Assembly: GCA_020344755.1 (NCBI GenBank) | Contig: CP070829.1 | Span: 909,054 to 960,116 of the forward strand | Source of the DNA: Gemmatimonadales bacterium | GTDB lineage: Bacteria; Gemmatimonadota; Gemmatimonadetes; Longimicrobiales; Gaopeijiaceae | Reading direction: 5' to 3' | Length of the DNA: 51,063 bases | In this document: positions 34,513-43,168 of the stretch, one piece after another | How the letters are laid out: the number at the start of each line of letters is the position of its first letter | Position numbering within the stretch: the stretch's first letter is position 1 | Made by a program: the position numbers and the translations under genes | Notes under the pieces: model-generated | Databases searched by the model: none | What the model saw: the letters and a program-made list of their open reading frames with translations, nothing else | What the model was told of the DNA's origin: nothing

Positions 34513-37500
34513 ATGGTCGTCCGCGCCGTCCTTGCCACACTCTCCCTGGCCCTTGCCTTTCCCCTTTCCGCCGGGGCGCAGTCGCCCGTGGAGCCGGATC
34601 AGCTGAGCGGGCTGACACTCCGGACCATCGGACCGGCCACCATGAGCGGCCGCATCGTGGACCTGGCCGTGGTGGAGTCGGACGTGTCGGTGTTCTACGT
34701 GGCCTCCGCCACCGGCGGCGTCTGGAAGACGACGAATGGCGGGGTGACCTTCGAGCCGGTCTTCCAGGACGAGGCGACCCACTCGGTCGGCGACATCGTC
34801 GTGCACCAGCGGGACACGTCCGTGGTGTGGGTGGGGACCGGGGAGCGTGCCTCCCGCCAATCCTCGTCTTGGGGTGATGGAGTCTACAAGTCCACGGATG
34901 GGGGTCGGTCGTGGACGAATATGGGCCTCCGGGACTCGAAGCACATCGGACGGATCATCCTCCACCCGGACGATCCCGGCATCGTCTTCGTCGCCGCCAT
35001 GGGACACCTCTGGGGTCCCAACGAGGAGCGGGGGCTCTACCACTCCGCCGACGGCGGCGCTACGTGGGAGCGGGTCCTGCACGTGGACGAGGACACGGGT
35101 GTGGTGGACGTCGCCATGGACCCGGAGGACCCTTCGGTGCTCTACGCCGCCACCTACCAGCGCCGCCGGCGACCCTACGGCTTCCACGGCGGGGGACCCG
35201 GGAGCGCGCTGTGGAAGAGCACGGATGGCGGCCAGACCTGGCGAAAGCTCACCAACGCCGGTCTGGACAACGGTCTGCCCTCCGGCGAGATGGGCCGCAT
35301 CGGGATCGACCTGTACCGCCGTGATCCTCGCATCGTCTACGTGAGCATCGAACAGGGGGAGCGCTACAACGCGTCCACTGCCTACCTGCAGCGGGAGGCA
35401 GGGATCTACCGGTCGGAGGACCGTGGAGAGACGTGGGAGCACATGTCGGACTGGAATCCCCGCCCCATGTACGCGTCCCAGATCACGGTGGACCCCAGCG
35501 ATGATCAGCGGATCTACATGGTGAACTCCTACTCCTGGTCCGACGATGGCGGCAGGACGTTCACGGTTCCGCGGCAATCCCTGCACGGCGACGACCGGCT
35601 GGTCTGGGTGAACCCGGCCAACTCGAACCACGTGATGAAGGCGGATGACGGAGGACTGGGGATCTCCTGGGACCGGGGCGTGACCTGGCTCTACGCCACC
35701 CACCTCCCGTTGAGCCAGTTCTACCGCATCGGGGTGGACAACTCGACGCCTTTCCGGGTGTGCGGCGGCCTGCAGGACAACGGCAGTTGGTGTGGGCCCA
35801 GCGCCACCTACCGCAGCGAGGGAATCCTGAACGAGGACTGGGTGAAGTGGGGCGGTGGGGACGGGTTCCGGAACGTCATCGACACGACGGACAACCGGAC
35901 GCTCTACACCGAGTCCCAGTACCTGGGCCTCTCGCGGGTGGACTTGCTCACGGGCCAGCGCGCGAACATCCGGCCGAACCAGCCGGAGGGATTCATCGGG
36001 GGCCGACGGAACTGGGCGACCTGGCCCGATCTCTCCGATCCGTTCCAGCGGCTCGGCAACGCCATGCCGCCCGGGAACTGGGATGGACCGTTCATTGTCT
36101 CGCCCCACGACCCGAACACCGTCTACGCGGGCCTGAACGAGCTCTTCGTGAGCCGGGATCGGGGAGATCACTGGGAATCGCTGGGTGACCTGACCAGCGG
36201 TACGGATCGCCGGACCCTGGAGATCATGGAGCAGCGCCCCGACTCGTTCACGCTCTCGCTGGACGATGGCATTCCCTACTGGCCCACCGTCAGCGAGATC
36301 GCCGAGTCCCCCCTGGTGGTGGGTGAGCTCTACGTGGGCACCGACGACGGCCGCGTCCTGGTCTCCGCGGATGGCGGCGGGAGCTGGAGTGATGTGAGCG
36401 GCGGAGTCCCCGGGCTGCCGGAGATGGCGTGGATCAGTGGAATCGAGCCGTCGCGGCACGTGCAGGGTCGGGTCTACCTCGTCGCCAACGACTACCGCAA
36501 CGACGACTACGCCAACTATGTGTGGCGGTCCGACGACCGGGGAGCGTCGTGGCACCGCATCGATGCCGGCCTCCCCTCGGAGCAGGTGGCACGGACCCTC
36601 CGGGAGGATCCTCGGAACCCGAACCTCCTCTACCTGGGCTCCGAACTGGGGCTCTTCCTCTCCTTCGACGGCGGAAGGTCGTGGACGGCTTTCAAGGGAG
36701 GCATGCCCACCATGGCGGTGAACGACCTCGTCGTCCACCCCAGGGACAACGACCTGGTTCTGGGGACCCACTCCCGGGGCATCTGGATACTTGACAACGT
36801 CAACTCCCTCCAGGAGCTGTCGCCGGACGTGCAGGCCGCACCGGCCCATCTCTTCTCCGCCGAGGACGCCTGGCAGATTCGGTACCGGTCCGAGCGCGGG
36901 CACACCGGTGACATGATTTTCACTGGTTCGAACCCACCGCGTGGGGCCATCATCGACTTCTGGCTGGGAACGGATGTCGACCCGGAGGGCGTCTCGCTCG
37001 CGGTGGTGGACCCGTCGGGCGAGACCGTGGCGGGGATCCCCCTCGGCGACCTCGGCCCCGGGTCGATCCACCGGACGGTTTGGAACCTCCGGTCCGCGCT
37101 GGGGGCACCCGCCGAGGAACGGAGCGGCCCCCAGGGTCCCCCCGTGCTCCCGGGCCGATACACCCTGCGGCTCACCGCCGGCGCGGTCGTCTCCGAGACG
37201 GATCTCGAAGTGCACGCGGACCCGAGGGACCAGGTGCCGGCAGACGTCCGTGCCCAGTGGAGGGAGAGCCTCCTGGACGTGCAGCACCACGCGCTGGCGG
37301 CGTCGGAGCTCCTGAACGAGATCCGGAGCGCCGAGCGTGACCTCGCGGAGGAGGATGAGTCGGCGCGAGCCATGAAGATCCGGGATCTTCTCCGCGAGGC
37401 AGCCGAGCTTCGGTCACGGCTCTCCAGGCTCGCGGGCGGGATCGAGGGCCACGTGGGACCGCTGACGGGGGACGAGGCGGCTCAGCGGGAGTTCCTGTCG

Positions 37501-37551
37501 GCGATGTTGGAGACGCTCCGGGGCGAGTGGGCCTCGATGGCGGGAGGCTGA
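34513..37551 (+). CDS. Exported VPS10/BNR-type beta-propeller protein
   Basis: A 1012-residue exported protein. A cleavable signal peptide (residues 1-~22, SLALAFPLSAGAQ) is followed by multiple BNR/VPS10-type propeller repeats. Typical repeat ends are GVYKSTDGGRSWT, GLYHSADGGATWERV, ALWKSTDGGQTWRKL and GIYRSEDRGETWEHM. The C-terminal ~250 residues shift to a beta-sandwich (GDLGPGSIHRTVWNLRSALG) and a helical end (LRSRLSRLAGGIEGHVGPL). Proteins of this type are annotated as sialidase- or sortilin-related, but I see no catalytic signature of a sialidase. A role as a secreted or surface sugar- or protein-binding propeller is likely. No good ribosome site is obvious. It ends 1 nt before the next gene. 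Confidence 0.9.
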   Translation: MVVRAVLATLSLALAFPLSAGAQSPVEPDQLSGLTLRTIGPATMSGRIVDLAVVESDVSVFYVASATGGVWKTTNGGVTFEPVFQDEATHSVGDIVVHQRDTSVVWVGTGERASRQSSSWGDGVYKSTDGGRSWTNMGLRDSKHIGRIILHPDDPGIVFVAAMGHLWGPNEERGLYHSADGGATWERVLHVDEDTGVVDVAMDPEDPSVLYAATYQRRRRPYGFHGGGPGSALWKSTDGGQTWRKLTNAGLDNGLPSGEMGRIGIDLYRRDPRIVYVSIEQGERYNASTAYLQREAGIYRSEDRGETWEHMSDWNPRPMYASQITVDPSDDQRIYMVNSYSWSDDGGRTFTVPRQSLHGDDRLVWVNPANSNHVMKADDGGLGISWDRGVTWLYATHLPLSQFYRIGVDNSTPFRVCGGLQDNGSWCGPSATYRSEGILNEDWVKWGGGDGFRNVIDTTDNRTLYTESQYLGLSRVDLLTGQRANIRPNQPEGFIGGRRNWATWPDLSDPFQRLGNAMPPGNWDGPFIVSPHDPNTVYAGLNELFVSRDRGDHWESLGDLTSGTDRRTLEIMEQRPDSFTLSLDDGIPYWPTVSEIAESPLVVGELYVGTDDGRVLVSADGGGSWSDVSGGVPGLPEMAWISGIEPSRHVQGRVYLVANDYRNDDYANYVWRSDDRGASWHRIDAGLPSEQVARTLREDPRNPNLLYLGSELGLFLSFDGGRSWTAFKGGMPTMAVNDLVVHPRDNDLVLGTHSRGIWILDNVNSLQELSPDVQAAPAHLFSAEDAWQIRYRSERGHTGDMIFTGSNPPRGAIIDFWLGTDVDPEGVSLAVVDPSGETVAGIPLGDLGPGSIHRTVWNLRSALGAPAEERSGPQGPPVLPGRYTLRLTAGAVVSETDLEVHADPRDQVPADVRAQWRESLLDVQHHALAASELLNEIRSAERDLAEEDESARAMKIRDLLREAAELRSRLSRLAGGIEGHVGPLTGDEAAQREFLSAMLETLRGEWASMAGG

Positions 37552-37552
37552 G

Positions 37553-37924
37553 ATGCCGGTCCAGTACGCCCAGGTCGGAGCCTTCCTCCTCGTGGCGGTG
37601 GATGGCGACTTCACCGTGGCCGAGTTGGGCCGGGTCCTGGAGTCCGCGGTCCAGGACGGCCGGGTTCCAGATCCGGCCCGGGTTCTCCTGGACCTCTCGG
37701 GCGCCGCGACCCTGGCCCACAAGACCGACGGCGACCTGGCGGACTGCGCCTCCCTGTTCGCGTCCCCGCCCGGGCGGTTCGATCCTGTGGCCGTCCTGCT
37801 CCAGAGGGACGCGGTGGACGACCTCCTTCGACTGGGCGCCGCATTCCTGGGGCGCGTCGGGCTCCGGGCCGCCCCGTTCCGATCCCGGGAGGAGGCGGAG
37901 TCCTGGCTCCTGGACCCCGAGTAG
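37553..37924 (+). CDS. Small STAS-like protein
   Basis: A 123-residue cytoplasmic protein that looks like a STAS/SpoIIAA-type fold: alternating strands and helices with a GDFTVAELGRVLESA helix and RVLLDLSGAATLAHKTDGDLAD, the usual central strand-loop-helix of the family. The family assignment is tentative because the typical phosphorylatable serine loop is not clearly marked. Starts 1 nt after the BNR protein stop, so translationally linked. Ends 15 bases before the stop of the convergent M28 gene. Confidence 0.6.
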   Translation: MPVQYAQVGAFLLVAVDGDFTVAELGRVLESAVQDGRVPDPARVLLDLSGAATLAHKTDGDLADCASLFASPPGRFDPVAVLLQRDAVDDLLRLGAAFLGRVGLRAAPFRSREEAESWLLDPE

Positions 37925-37939
37925 TCTCTGGCGCCCGCC

Positions 37940-40543
37940 CTACCCCGCTCCCACCTCCACCCGCGCCCAGTCCCAACTCTCGTGTCCGCGGTCGTTCACC
38001 GCCTTCACGAAGACGGTGGCCCCGGCGGGAACCCGGGGGAGACGCACCGAGACCCGAGCCACCGCACTCGCCAGGACAACCCGCTCGCCGCCGCCCCCAG
38101 CCAGGTCGGACCACACCACCCGGTACTCCACCACATCGGATTCGACGGCCGCATCCCAGCTGACCACCGTGGCGTCGGCCTCATGGTGCACCGCGGCGTT
38201 GGCCAGCCGTGAGGGTGCCGAAGCCAGCAGCATGATGCTGGCGGCGGTGGTCCGGGCCACTTCGGTCACGAGCCGCTGGTCGATGGTCTCCAGGCGGTCG
38301 GTGGCCTGGTGGTAATGCGGGTTCCCCAGCACCGGGTAGGAACCGATCCCCCCGACGATGTCGCCGTATGCTTCATAGTACGCCGCGGCGTCCGTGTTCT
38401 TGTAATAGAGAGCGTCGTACGTGATGAGCTCACTGAAGAGGATCGCGGCCCCGTGCTGGATGTCGCGGATCCCCGGATTCGAGTAGCGGATGGTGTTGTC
38501 CAGCCGGTGGTCGTTGGCCCAGCCGAGCATGTCGTTGTTCAGCGCCCCGGCGATGGTCTTTCCCTCCTCCAAAGCCCGACGGACGTACTCCCGACTGCCC
38601 AGGAGGCCCGCCTCCTCGCCGGTGAAGAAGGCCAGCTCGACCGTTGCAGGCATGGGGCGATCCCGGAGGGCGCGGGCAACCTCCAGCAGCGCCGTGGTGC
38701 CGGACGTGTTGTCGTCGGCGCCTGGACCGCGCTCCACCGAGTCGAAGTGGGTGCTCACCACGTAGACGAGTCCCCGGTCCACGGTCCCCGGAATCCGCAC
38801 CACGACGTTCGCCGTGCGGATTCCCGGGCGCGGCTCGAACCACTGGAGCTCGGGCTCGTATCCCCACGACCTCAGGGTCGTCTCCAGGTACTCGATGGCG
38901 GCACGGTTCCCCGGCTGGGTGATGTGCTTGGACCCCATGAGGTAGAGATCCCGGGCATAGGCATAGACCCGTTCCAACTGGATCTCCGCCACCGCCGCCC
39001 CTACCGCCGCCCGTATGGGCTCGAAGGTGTCAGCTCCCTCAGTACGCAGCCGCTCCTCGCTCGCCAGCTCTCGCTGGAGCCGGGCCACGAGCTCTGCGCG
39101 TTCCACGGGTCGGTCCCTGTGCACCAGGTAGACCCCCCGTTCCGGCGATACCGTGTCCCCGTCCCGCTCCGACACCACCAGCACCTGACGTCCTCCCGGG
39201 ACGACGGCCCACTCATACTCCGGGGCGATGGTCCGGACCGTGTTGTTGTGGAAGAGCTTGAGGGGTGGCTCCCCGTCCAGGTCGTAGAGGTGGGACCGCA
39301 TGTGGCGGCCCTCACCCTTGGCTGCCAGGACGGTGCGCTCGTCCACCCAGCGAGGGTAGCGGTCGTGCTGAATCTCGTTGCTGAGCTGACTGGGCTCGCC
39401 GCCCCCCGTCGTGGCAACGGCGAAGATCTCCCAGTCGTGGAGGGGGCGTCCCTGAAAGGCCACGTACGCCCCGTTCGGGGAGACGGCGGGCGCCGCCACC
39501 GGATCCTCGGTTGCGTAGATCGTGGTCACCACCAGACCGTCGGTGAGTGCCACAGCCTGGAGTTCCGTGGTCCGTTCCCGGACCCTGAGGTAGGCCAAGA
39601 CCGAACCGTCCGCCGCCACCGAGGCGGCCCGCGCGCCGGGAAAGAAGGCGCTCTCCCCTCGGGAGGACACCACGGCCACCCCGGTCATCCCCTGCGCCAC
39701 GATCTCCGCACCGGGCGGGGTGGGGAGCACCGGTGTCGTGCGCATCGCAATCACCACCGTCCCGTCCGCTCCTGGAAGCAGCTCCGCAGGGTAGCCCTCC
39801 GGGAGCCCCAGCTCCTCGACACCGGAGTCCCGAACCCGGGCCAGACGTCCCCGGGCACCGTCCCTGGACGCACCACTGACCAGGAGACCACCGTCGACCT
39901 CCCAGGCCAGAGTCCCGGGAACCATGTCGTCCAGCGCCTGCGGCGCGTCCTCCCCGGAGGCGACGTCGTACACGCGGAGTTCCAGGCTCGAGACCCGGTA
40001 CCACGCCGCCTCCCGCATCCGGGTGACGTACCCTCGACGGTCCCCGGCCTGAAGGGCGCGGTTCGCCTCGGCCACGGCCTCGTCGAATGCGTCCGGGACG
40101 GAGCCGAGCGCGAGGTAGGCGACCCTCCCTGACGGACCGGGTGCCGCTGCGACACCGGCCAGGGAGGCCACCACCCGGCCCGTGGCCAGCTCCACCACGC
40201 GGCTCTCGGTCTCCCCCTCCGAGTCGGTGACCTCGAAGGTGGCGAAGCGGCCGTCCGGCGCCACCGTCAGGTTGCCCCCGTCCGGCGCTACCTCCGTCAC
40301 CCGGTATGTCTCGCCCGTGAGGCCCGCAATCCGGCGAACCGCAGCCGCGCCGGCGTTCTCCAGGGCCGCGAGGTAGCCCCGGAGGGCCTCCGGGTAGTCG
40401 CCCCGGTCCCAGGCCAGGTAGGCCTCTCGGATCTGGGGGTGGGTCGGGAGTTGTGAGGTGACGGGCGCCTGGCCCGCCACCGGGACGGCAAGGGCGAGCG
40501 CCACCGAAAGCACGGCGACGAGAGCGTGGCTGGAACGTGTCAT
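37940..40543 (-). CDS. Exported propeller - M28 metallopeptidase - Fn3-like protein
   Basis: An 867-residue exported protein. A signal peptide (residues 1-~24, ending VAGQ) leads to a WD40/PD40-like propeller (about 80-460) and an M28 zinc peptidase domain (about 530-775). The metal ligands are visible: H599 (STHFDS), D610 (ADDNTSG), E643/E644 (FTGEEAGLLGS), D671 (NNDMLGW) and H745 (NPHYHQATD). A C-terminal Fn3-like domain (about 780-867) carries the VVSWDAAVESDVVEYRV pattern. M28 members are aminopeptidases or carboxypeptidases, so this is an extracytoplasmic peptidase. ATG 40543 gives a normal signal peptide. It diverges from the cobalamin-binding protein gene. Confidence 0.9.
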   Translation of the reverse strand: MTRSSHALVAVLSVALALAVPVAGQAPVTSQLPTHPQIREAYLAWDRGDYPEALRGYLAALENAGAAAVRRIAGLTGETYRVTEVAPDGGNLTVAPDGRFATFEVTDSEGETESRVVELATGRVVASLAGVAAAPGPSGRVAYLALGSVPDAFDEAVAEANRALQAGDRRGYVTRMREAAWYRVSSLELRVYDVASGEDAPQALDDMVPGTLAWEVDGGLLVSGASRDGARGRLARVRDSGVEELGLPEGYPAELLPGADGTVVIAMRTTPVLPTPPGAEIVAQGMTGVAVVSSRGESAFFPGARAASVAADGSVLAYLRVRERTTELQAVALTDGLVVTTIYATEDPVAAPAVSPNGAYVAFQGRPLHDWEIFAVATTGGGEPSQLSNEIQHDRYPRWVDERTVLAAKGEGRHMRSHLYDLDGEPPLKLFHNNTVRTIAPEYEWAVVPGGRQVLVVSERDGDTVSPERGVYLVHRDRPVERAELVARLQRELASEERLRTEGADTFEPIRAAVGAAVAEIQLERVYAYARDLYLMGSKHITQPGNRAAIEYLETTLRSWGYEPELQWFEPRPGIRTANVVVRIPGTVDRGLVYVVSTHFDSVERGPGADDNTSGTTALLEVARALRDRPMPATVELAFFTGEEAGLLGSREYVRRALEEGKTIAGALNNDMLGWANDHRLDNTIRYSNPGIRDIQHGAAILFSELITYDALYYKNTDAAAYYEAYGDIVGGIGSYPVLGNPHYHQATDRLETIDQRLVTEVARTTAASIMLLASAPSRLANAAVHHEADATVVSWDAAVESDVVEYRVVWSDLAGGGGERVVLASAVARVSVRLPRVPAGATVFVKAVNDRGHESWDWARVEVGAG

Positions 40544-40925
40544 GCGAGGTCGGGTGGCGATTCTCGATTCGGGGTTGGGACCCGGATGGTGGCAGCCGCT
40601 CCAACGTGGAACGAGTGCAGGTGAACCCGGGCAGCCGGTTCGCCCCGGCAAGCGCGGGCAGCTGAGCGACTCCGGGAACCGGTCTGCCCCTCCAGACGTC
40701 CGTCAATCTTGGCGGACCTCGGGATCGTGGCAACGCGGGCCGAGGGCGAGACCGGTGACCAGGGCCGCCGGGAGGTCCCAATGCAGGACGGGCTCCGGGG
40801 AGGCCGTCGTCATCAGGAAAACCCGTTATGCACCAACGGCTTCGGGCGTGGCCACACACCGGAAATCCATGCGGTGGGCTCGAGAACGCTTGTTGACCGT
40901 GACCGAGCGCCCCTAGGTTCGCGCA
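40544..40925. other. 382-bp divergent intergenic region
   Basis: Between the starts of the M28 gene (leftward) and the cobalamin-binding protein gene (rightward). No gene can be supported in any frame. It contains at its right end a TTGACC/TAGGTT pair just before the cobalamin-binding gene start. I see no clear inverted repeat or riboswitch-like B12 box. The rest is GC-rich without evident structure. Confidence 0.6.
40893..40919 (+). promoter_or_regulatory. Putative promoter of the cobalamin-binding protein gene
   Basis: TTGACC (40893-40898) and TAGGTT (40914-40919) are 15 bases apart; TTGTTG at 40890-40895 would give 18. The -10 is only six bases from the ATG (40926), so the mRNA would be leaderless or nearly so, which fits the absence of a ribosome site. 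Tentative. Confidence 0.4.
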
Positions 40926-42038
40926 ATGCCCTCCACTGTCGTCCCCACCGATCCGGAGCTCGCGGCCCTCCTTCCCGTCCCCCGCGAGGCCGCCCAGCGC
41001 TTCGAGTCCGCCCGATCCGACCTGGTGGCCCGGGTGGATGCCGGACTTTTCCGGCGGCCCGACCTGGGGGTGTTGCTGGGAGATGCGACTTCTTCGTCGG
41101 TCCGCGAGCTTCACCGCTACCTGGCGGCCTTCTTCAGCTCCGTGTACGAACTGGGCGTGCCAGAGATGCTTCGGGACGGGCTCCCCCGGCTGCTGGCGGG
41201 GTACCGGAGCCGAGGGCTTTCCGACGACTACTTCGAGGTGCTCCCCGAGCTCTGGTGCCAGGCGCTGCAGGACCAGCTGGGGGCGCGTTCCCAGCCGCTC
41301 CGGCGGGTCTGGGATTGGATGCGGGATCACCCGGATGCATGGGTTCCCCAGCCAGACGGTCCGGGGGCGCACCCGGAGCTTTCGGAGGTCGCCGTGCGCC
41401 TCCTGGACGCGCTCCTGACCGGAGACGCACCGGGCGCGCGCTCCGTCATCCAGCAGGCCCTCCAAGAGGGCGCGGGGGTGGACGAAGTCTTCGTGGAGGT
41501 GATCCAGCCGGCGCTCTACGAGATCGGGCACCGCTGGGAACACGGCCGCATCAGCGCGGCCCAGGAGCACCTCGCCTCGGGCCTCGTGGCCCGGATTCTC
41601 GCTACACTGGACGACGGGGGCCCGGCCCGGGAAGGGAGGCTGGCGGTGGTGACCACGGCCCCCACCGAAACCCACGAATTCGGCGCCTGGATGGTGGCGG
41701 ACGTGCTTCGAAACGCCGGTTGGTCCGTGCGGTTCCTGGGCAGCCAGCTCCCGGTGGCGGAGATCCTCCACTACCTGCGGCAGGTCGGTCCCGCCCTCCT
41801 GTGCGTCTCGGTAACCCTCGAGATCCACCTTCCTTCTCTTCGCCACCTCGTGGCGGCCCTGCGGGACGATCCGGAGTTGGCGGAGACCCGGGTTTTGGTG
41901 GGGGGCCAGGCGTTCGGGCCCGGCGAACGGGTGTGGAAGACCACCGGGGCCGATGCCCTGGCCGGGGATGCCCGGCAGGTGGTCACGGCGGCGGAGAGGC
42001 TCGTCGCGGAGCGGGGGGCGGATCCCCCTCGACACTGA
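40926..42038 (+). CDS. Cobalamin-binding protein with CarH-type photosensor signature
   Basis: A 370-residue cytoplasmic protein. The N-terminal ~145 residues are a helical domain I do not recognise (globin-sensor-like in length). Then comes a B12-binding cap (about 150-230) and a Rossmann-type B12-binding domain (about 235-360). The cap has the Trp-x9-Glu-His signature, W204 to E214-H215 (WEHGRISAAQEH), which defines AdoCbl light-sensing CarH/LitR photoreceptors. The domain shows the ExHxxG form of the B12 motif, E248/H250/G253 (ETHEFG), with H250 as the potential axial ligand, and a GG at 326-327. Unlike CarH there is no MerR DNA-binding domain. A role as a cobalamin-dependent light or redox sensor acting through protein contacts is inferred. 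No ribosome site before the ATG. Confidence 0.87.
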   Translation: MPSTVVPTDPELAALLPVPREAAQRFESARSDLVARVDAGLFRRPDLGVLLGDATSSSVRELHRYLAAFFSSVYELGVPEMLRDGLPRLLAGYRSRGLSDDYFEVLPELWCQALQDQLGARSQPLRRVWDWMRDHPDAWVPQPDGPGAHPELSEVAVRLLDALLTGDAPGARSVIQQALQEGAGVDEVFVEVIQPALYEIGHRWEHGRISAAQEHLASGLVARILATLDDGGPAREGRLAVVTTAPTETHEFGAWMVADVLRNAGWSVRFLGSQLPVAEILHYLRQVGPALLCVSVTLEIHLPSLRHLVAALRDDPELAETRVLVGGQAFGPGERVWKTTGADALAGDARQVVTAAERLVAERGADPPRH

Positions 42039-42054
42039 CAGGGAGGGACCTGTC
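42037..42054. terminator. Weak hairpin between convergent genes
   Basis: GACAGG-GAGGGA-CCTGTC, a 6-bp stem that overlaps the TGA of the cobalamin-binding gene and precedes the stop of the convergent PNPOx-like gene by 3 bases. No T-tract; possible bidirectional terminator. Confidence 0.4.
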
Positions 42055-42056
42055 CT

Positions 42057-42641
42057 TCAAGAAGGCGCTCCGCCGCCCTCCTCGGAAAAGGGAATGGGTA
42101 CCCGGTCCAGATCGTACGCTCCCGGATGCTCTCCTACCGCCTTCTCCTTCCCGCTCCAGCGCTCCACGTCCAGGCGGTACACCGTGGTCCGCCGCAGCTC
42201 CTCGGGGACGATGGCCCGGTAGTCCTTCCCGGACTCGAGGTGGGGCGCATACTTGTCCAGGAGTCCCTGGAGCGCCGCCTCCGCCTCCTGGGGGTCGGTG
42301 ACGATCCGGCACCGCCCGCTCAGCACCACCGCGTTGTACTCGACGCTGAACTCCAACGCCTCGTCGGCGGGAATGAGGCGCCCCACCTCCCCGGCGGTGA
42401 AGGTGGCGGGCAGGCCGGCGGGGTCGGAGAGGGCATGGGGCAGCCCACCCGACCGGGCCGAATGGATGTAGACGCGGTCCGGCTCCGGCCGATAGAGAAA
42501 GAGATTGCCGTTGACGTAGGGCGCTTCGGATCCGGCCGGTAGGGCGAGCACGCCCCAGGACGCCCGGTTCAGGTAGCCGCGGATCCACTCCTCGTCCTTC
42601 CCCCGATCCCGCCTGCGGGGGTCCACCCGCTCGGGGCTCAT
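42057..42641 (-). CDS. Pyridoxamine 5'-phosphate oxidase-fold (flavin-binding) protein
   Basis: A 194-residue split-barrel protein of the PNPOx-like flavin/F420-binding family. Typical features are GVLALPAGSEAPYVNGNLFLY, followed by VYIHSARSGGLPHAL and the VEYNAVVLSGRCRIVTD strand pair, then a C-terminal YRLDVERWSGKEKA that resembles the 'xLxVExxxGK' end of this family. It is a cytoplasmic flavoprotein; substrate unknown (some relatives detoxify or reduce, some bind haem). ATG at 42641 overlaps the DinB gene stop (ATGA), so translation is coupled; the upstream extension of the frame is spurious. Confidence 0.85.
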   Translation of the reverse strand: MSPERVDPRRRDRGKDEEWIRGYLNRASWGVLALPAGSEAPYVNGNLFLYRPEPDRVYIHSARSGGLPHALSDPAGLPATFTAGEVGRLIPADEALEFSVEYNAVVLSGRCRIVTDPQEAEAALQGLLDKYAPHLESGKDYRAIVPEELRRTTVYRLDVERWSGKEKAVGEHPGAYDLDRVPIPFSEEGGGAPS

Positions 42642-43168
42642 ACCCCGTAGCGGTCCCGTAGAATCTCGCGGTGGTGATGCTCGTGCCCCAGGACGAACCA
42701 CGGGAGGGCGGCCACGCGGAAACTCCGGCCGTTGGCCACTCCGGTCCGGTCCAGCTCCTCTTCCGCCAGATTCCGGAACATCGAGACGGTCGAGCGCCGG
42801 AGGGCCACGTACTCCTCGAGAAGCTCCCCCATGGACTGCTCACCCGCGTGGGAAGCACCTGCCCAGGCGTTTTCGTCGAATCCGGGGAGGGGCTGGGGGT
42901 CGGCACGGGCGAACCAGAGGGCTCTCAGCTGGAAGACCCGCTCCGTGTCCATGAGGTGGCCCACCACCTCCCGGACGGACCATTTCCCCTCCGCGTAGCG
43001 GTGCGTCTCCTGCTCCGGTGCGAGATCCGCCAGCGCTTGGACGAGGGCATGCCCGTGCTCCTCCAACGCCACGAGGATGTCCGAGACGGGACCGAGTCGC
43101 TCCACGTATCCCAGGTAATAGTCCGGTAGGTCCCCACCCCCGGGAGTCGAGTTCAACAACCCCTTCAC
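42638..43168 (-). CDS. DinB-family (YfiT-like) metal-dependent protein
   Basis: A 176-residue four-helix-bundle protein of the DinB/YfiT family. The three metal-binding histidines are in their usual contexts: H71 in VVGHLMDTERVF, and the C-terminal pair in the LGHEHHHREIL segment. The WSVREVVGHL opening and FDENAWA motif are also family-typical. Members are possible thiol-dependent transferases (bacillithiol or mycothiol S-transferases) or damage-inducible proteins. It overlaps both neighbours by 4 nt (dipeptidase upstream, PNPOx-like downstream), so the three form one operon. Confidence 0.87.
   Translation of the reverse strand: MKGLLNSTPGGGDLPDYYLGYVERLGPVSDILVALEEHGHALVQALADLAPEQETHRYAEGKWSVREVVGHLMDTERVFQLRALWFARADPQPLPGFDENAWAGASHAGEQSMGELLEEYVALRRSTVSMFRNLAEEELDRTGVANGRSFRVAALPWFVLGHEHHHREILRDRYGV

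Noticed and set aside
34336..37290. A very long reverse-strand open frame continuous with the HEAT-repeat gene (total about 1378 residues)
   Set aside because: It is antisense to the BNR/VPS10 protein, whose repeats and signal peptide are real. The HEAT repeats begin only after the ATG at 34335. Long antisense frames are expected at this GC content.
39312..42035. A 907-residue reverse-strand open frame over the M28 and cobalamin-binding genes
   Set aside because: It spans two well-supported genes and an intergenic region and has no domain.
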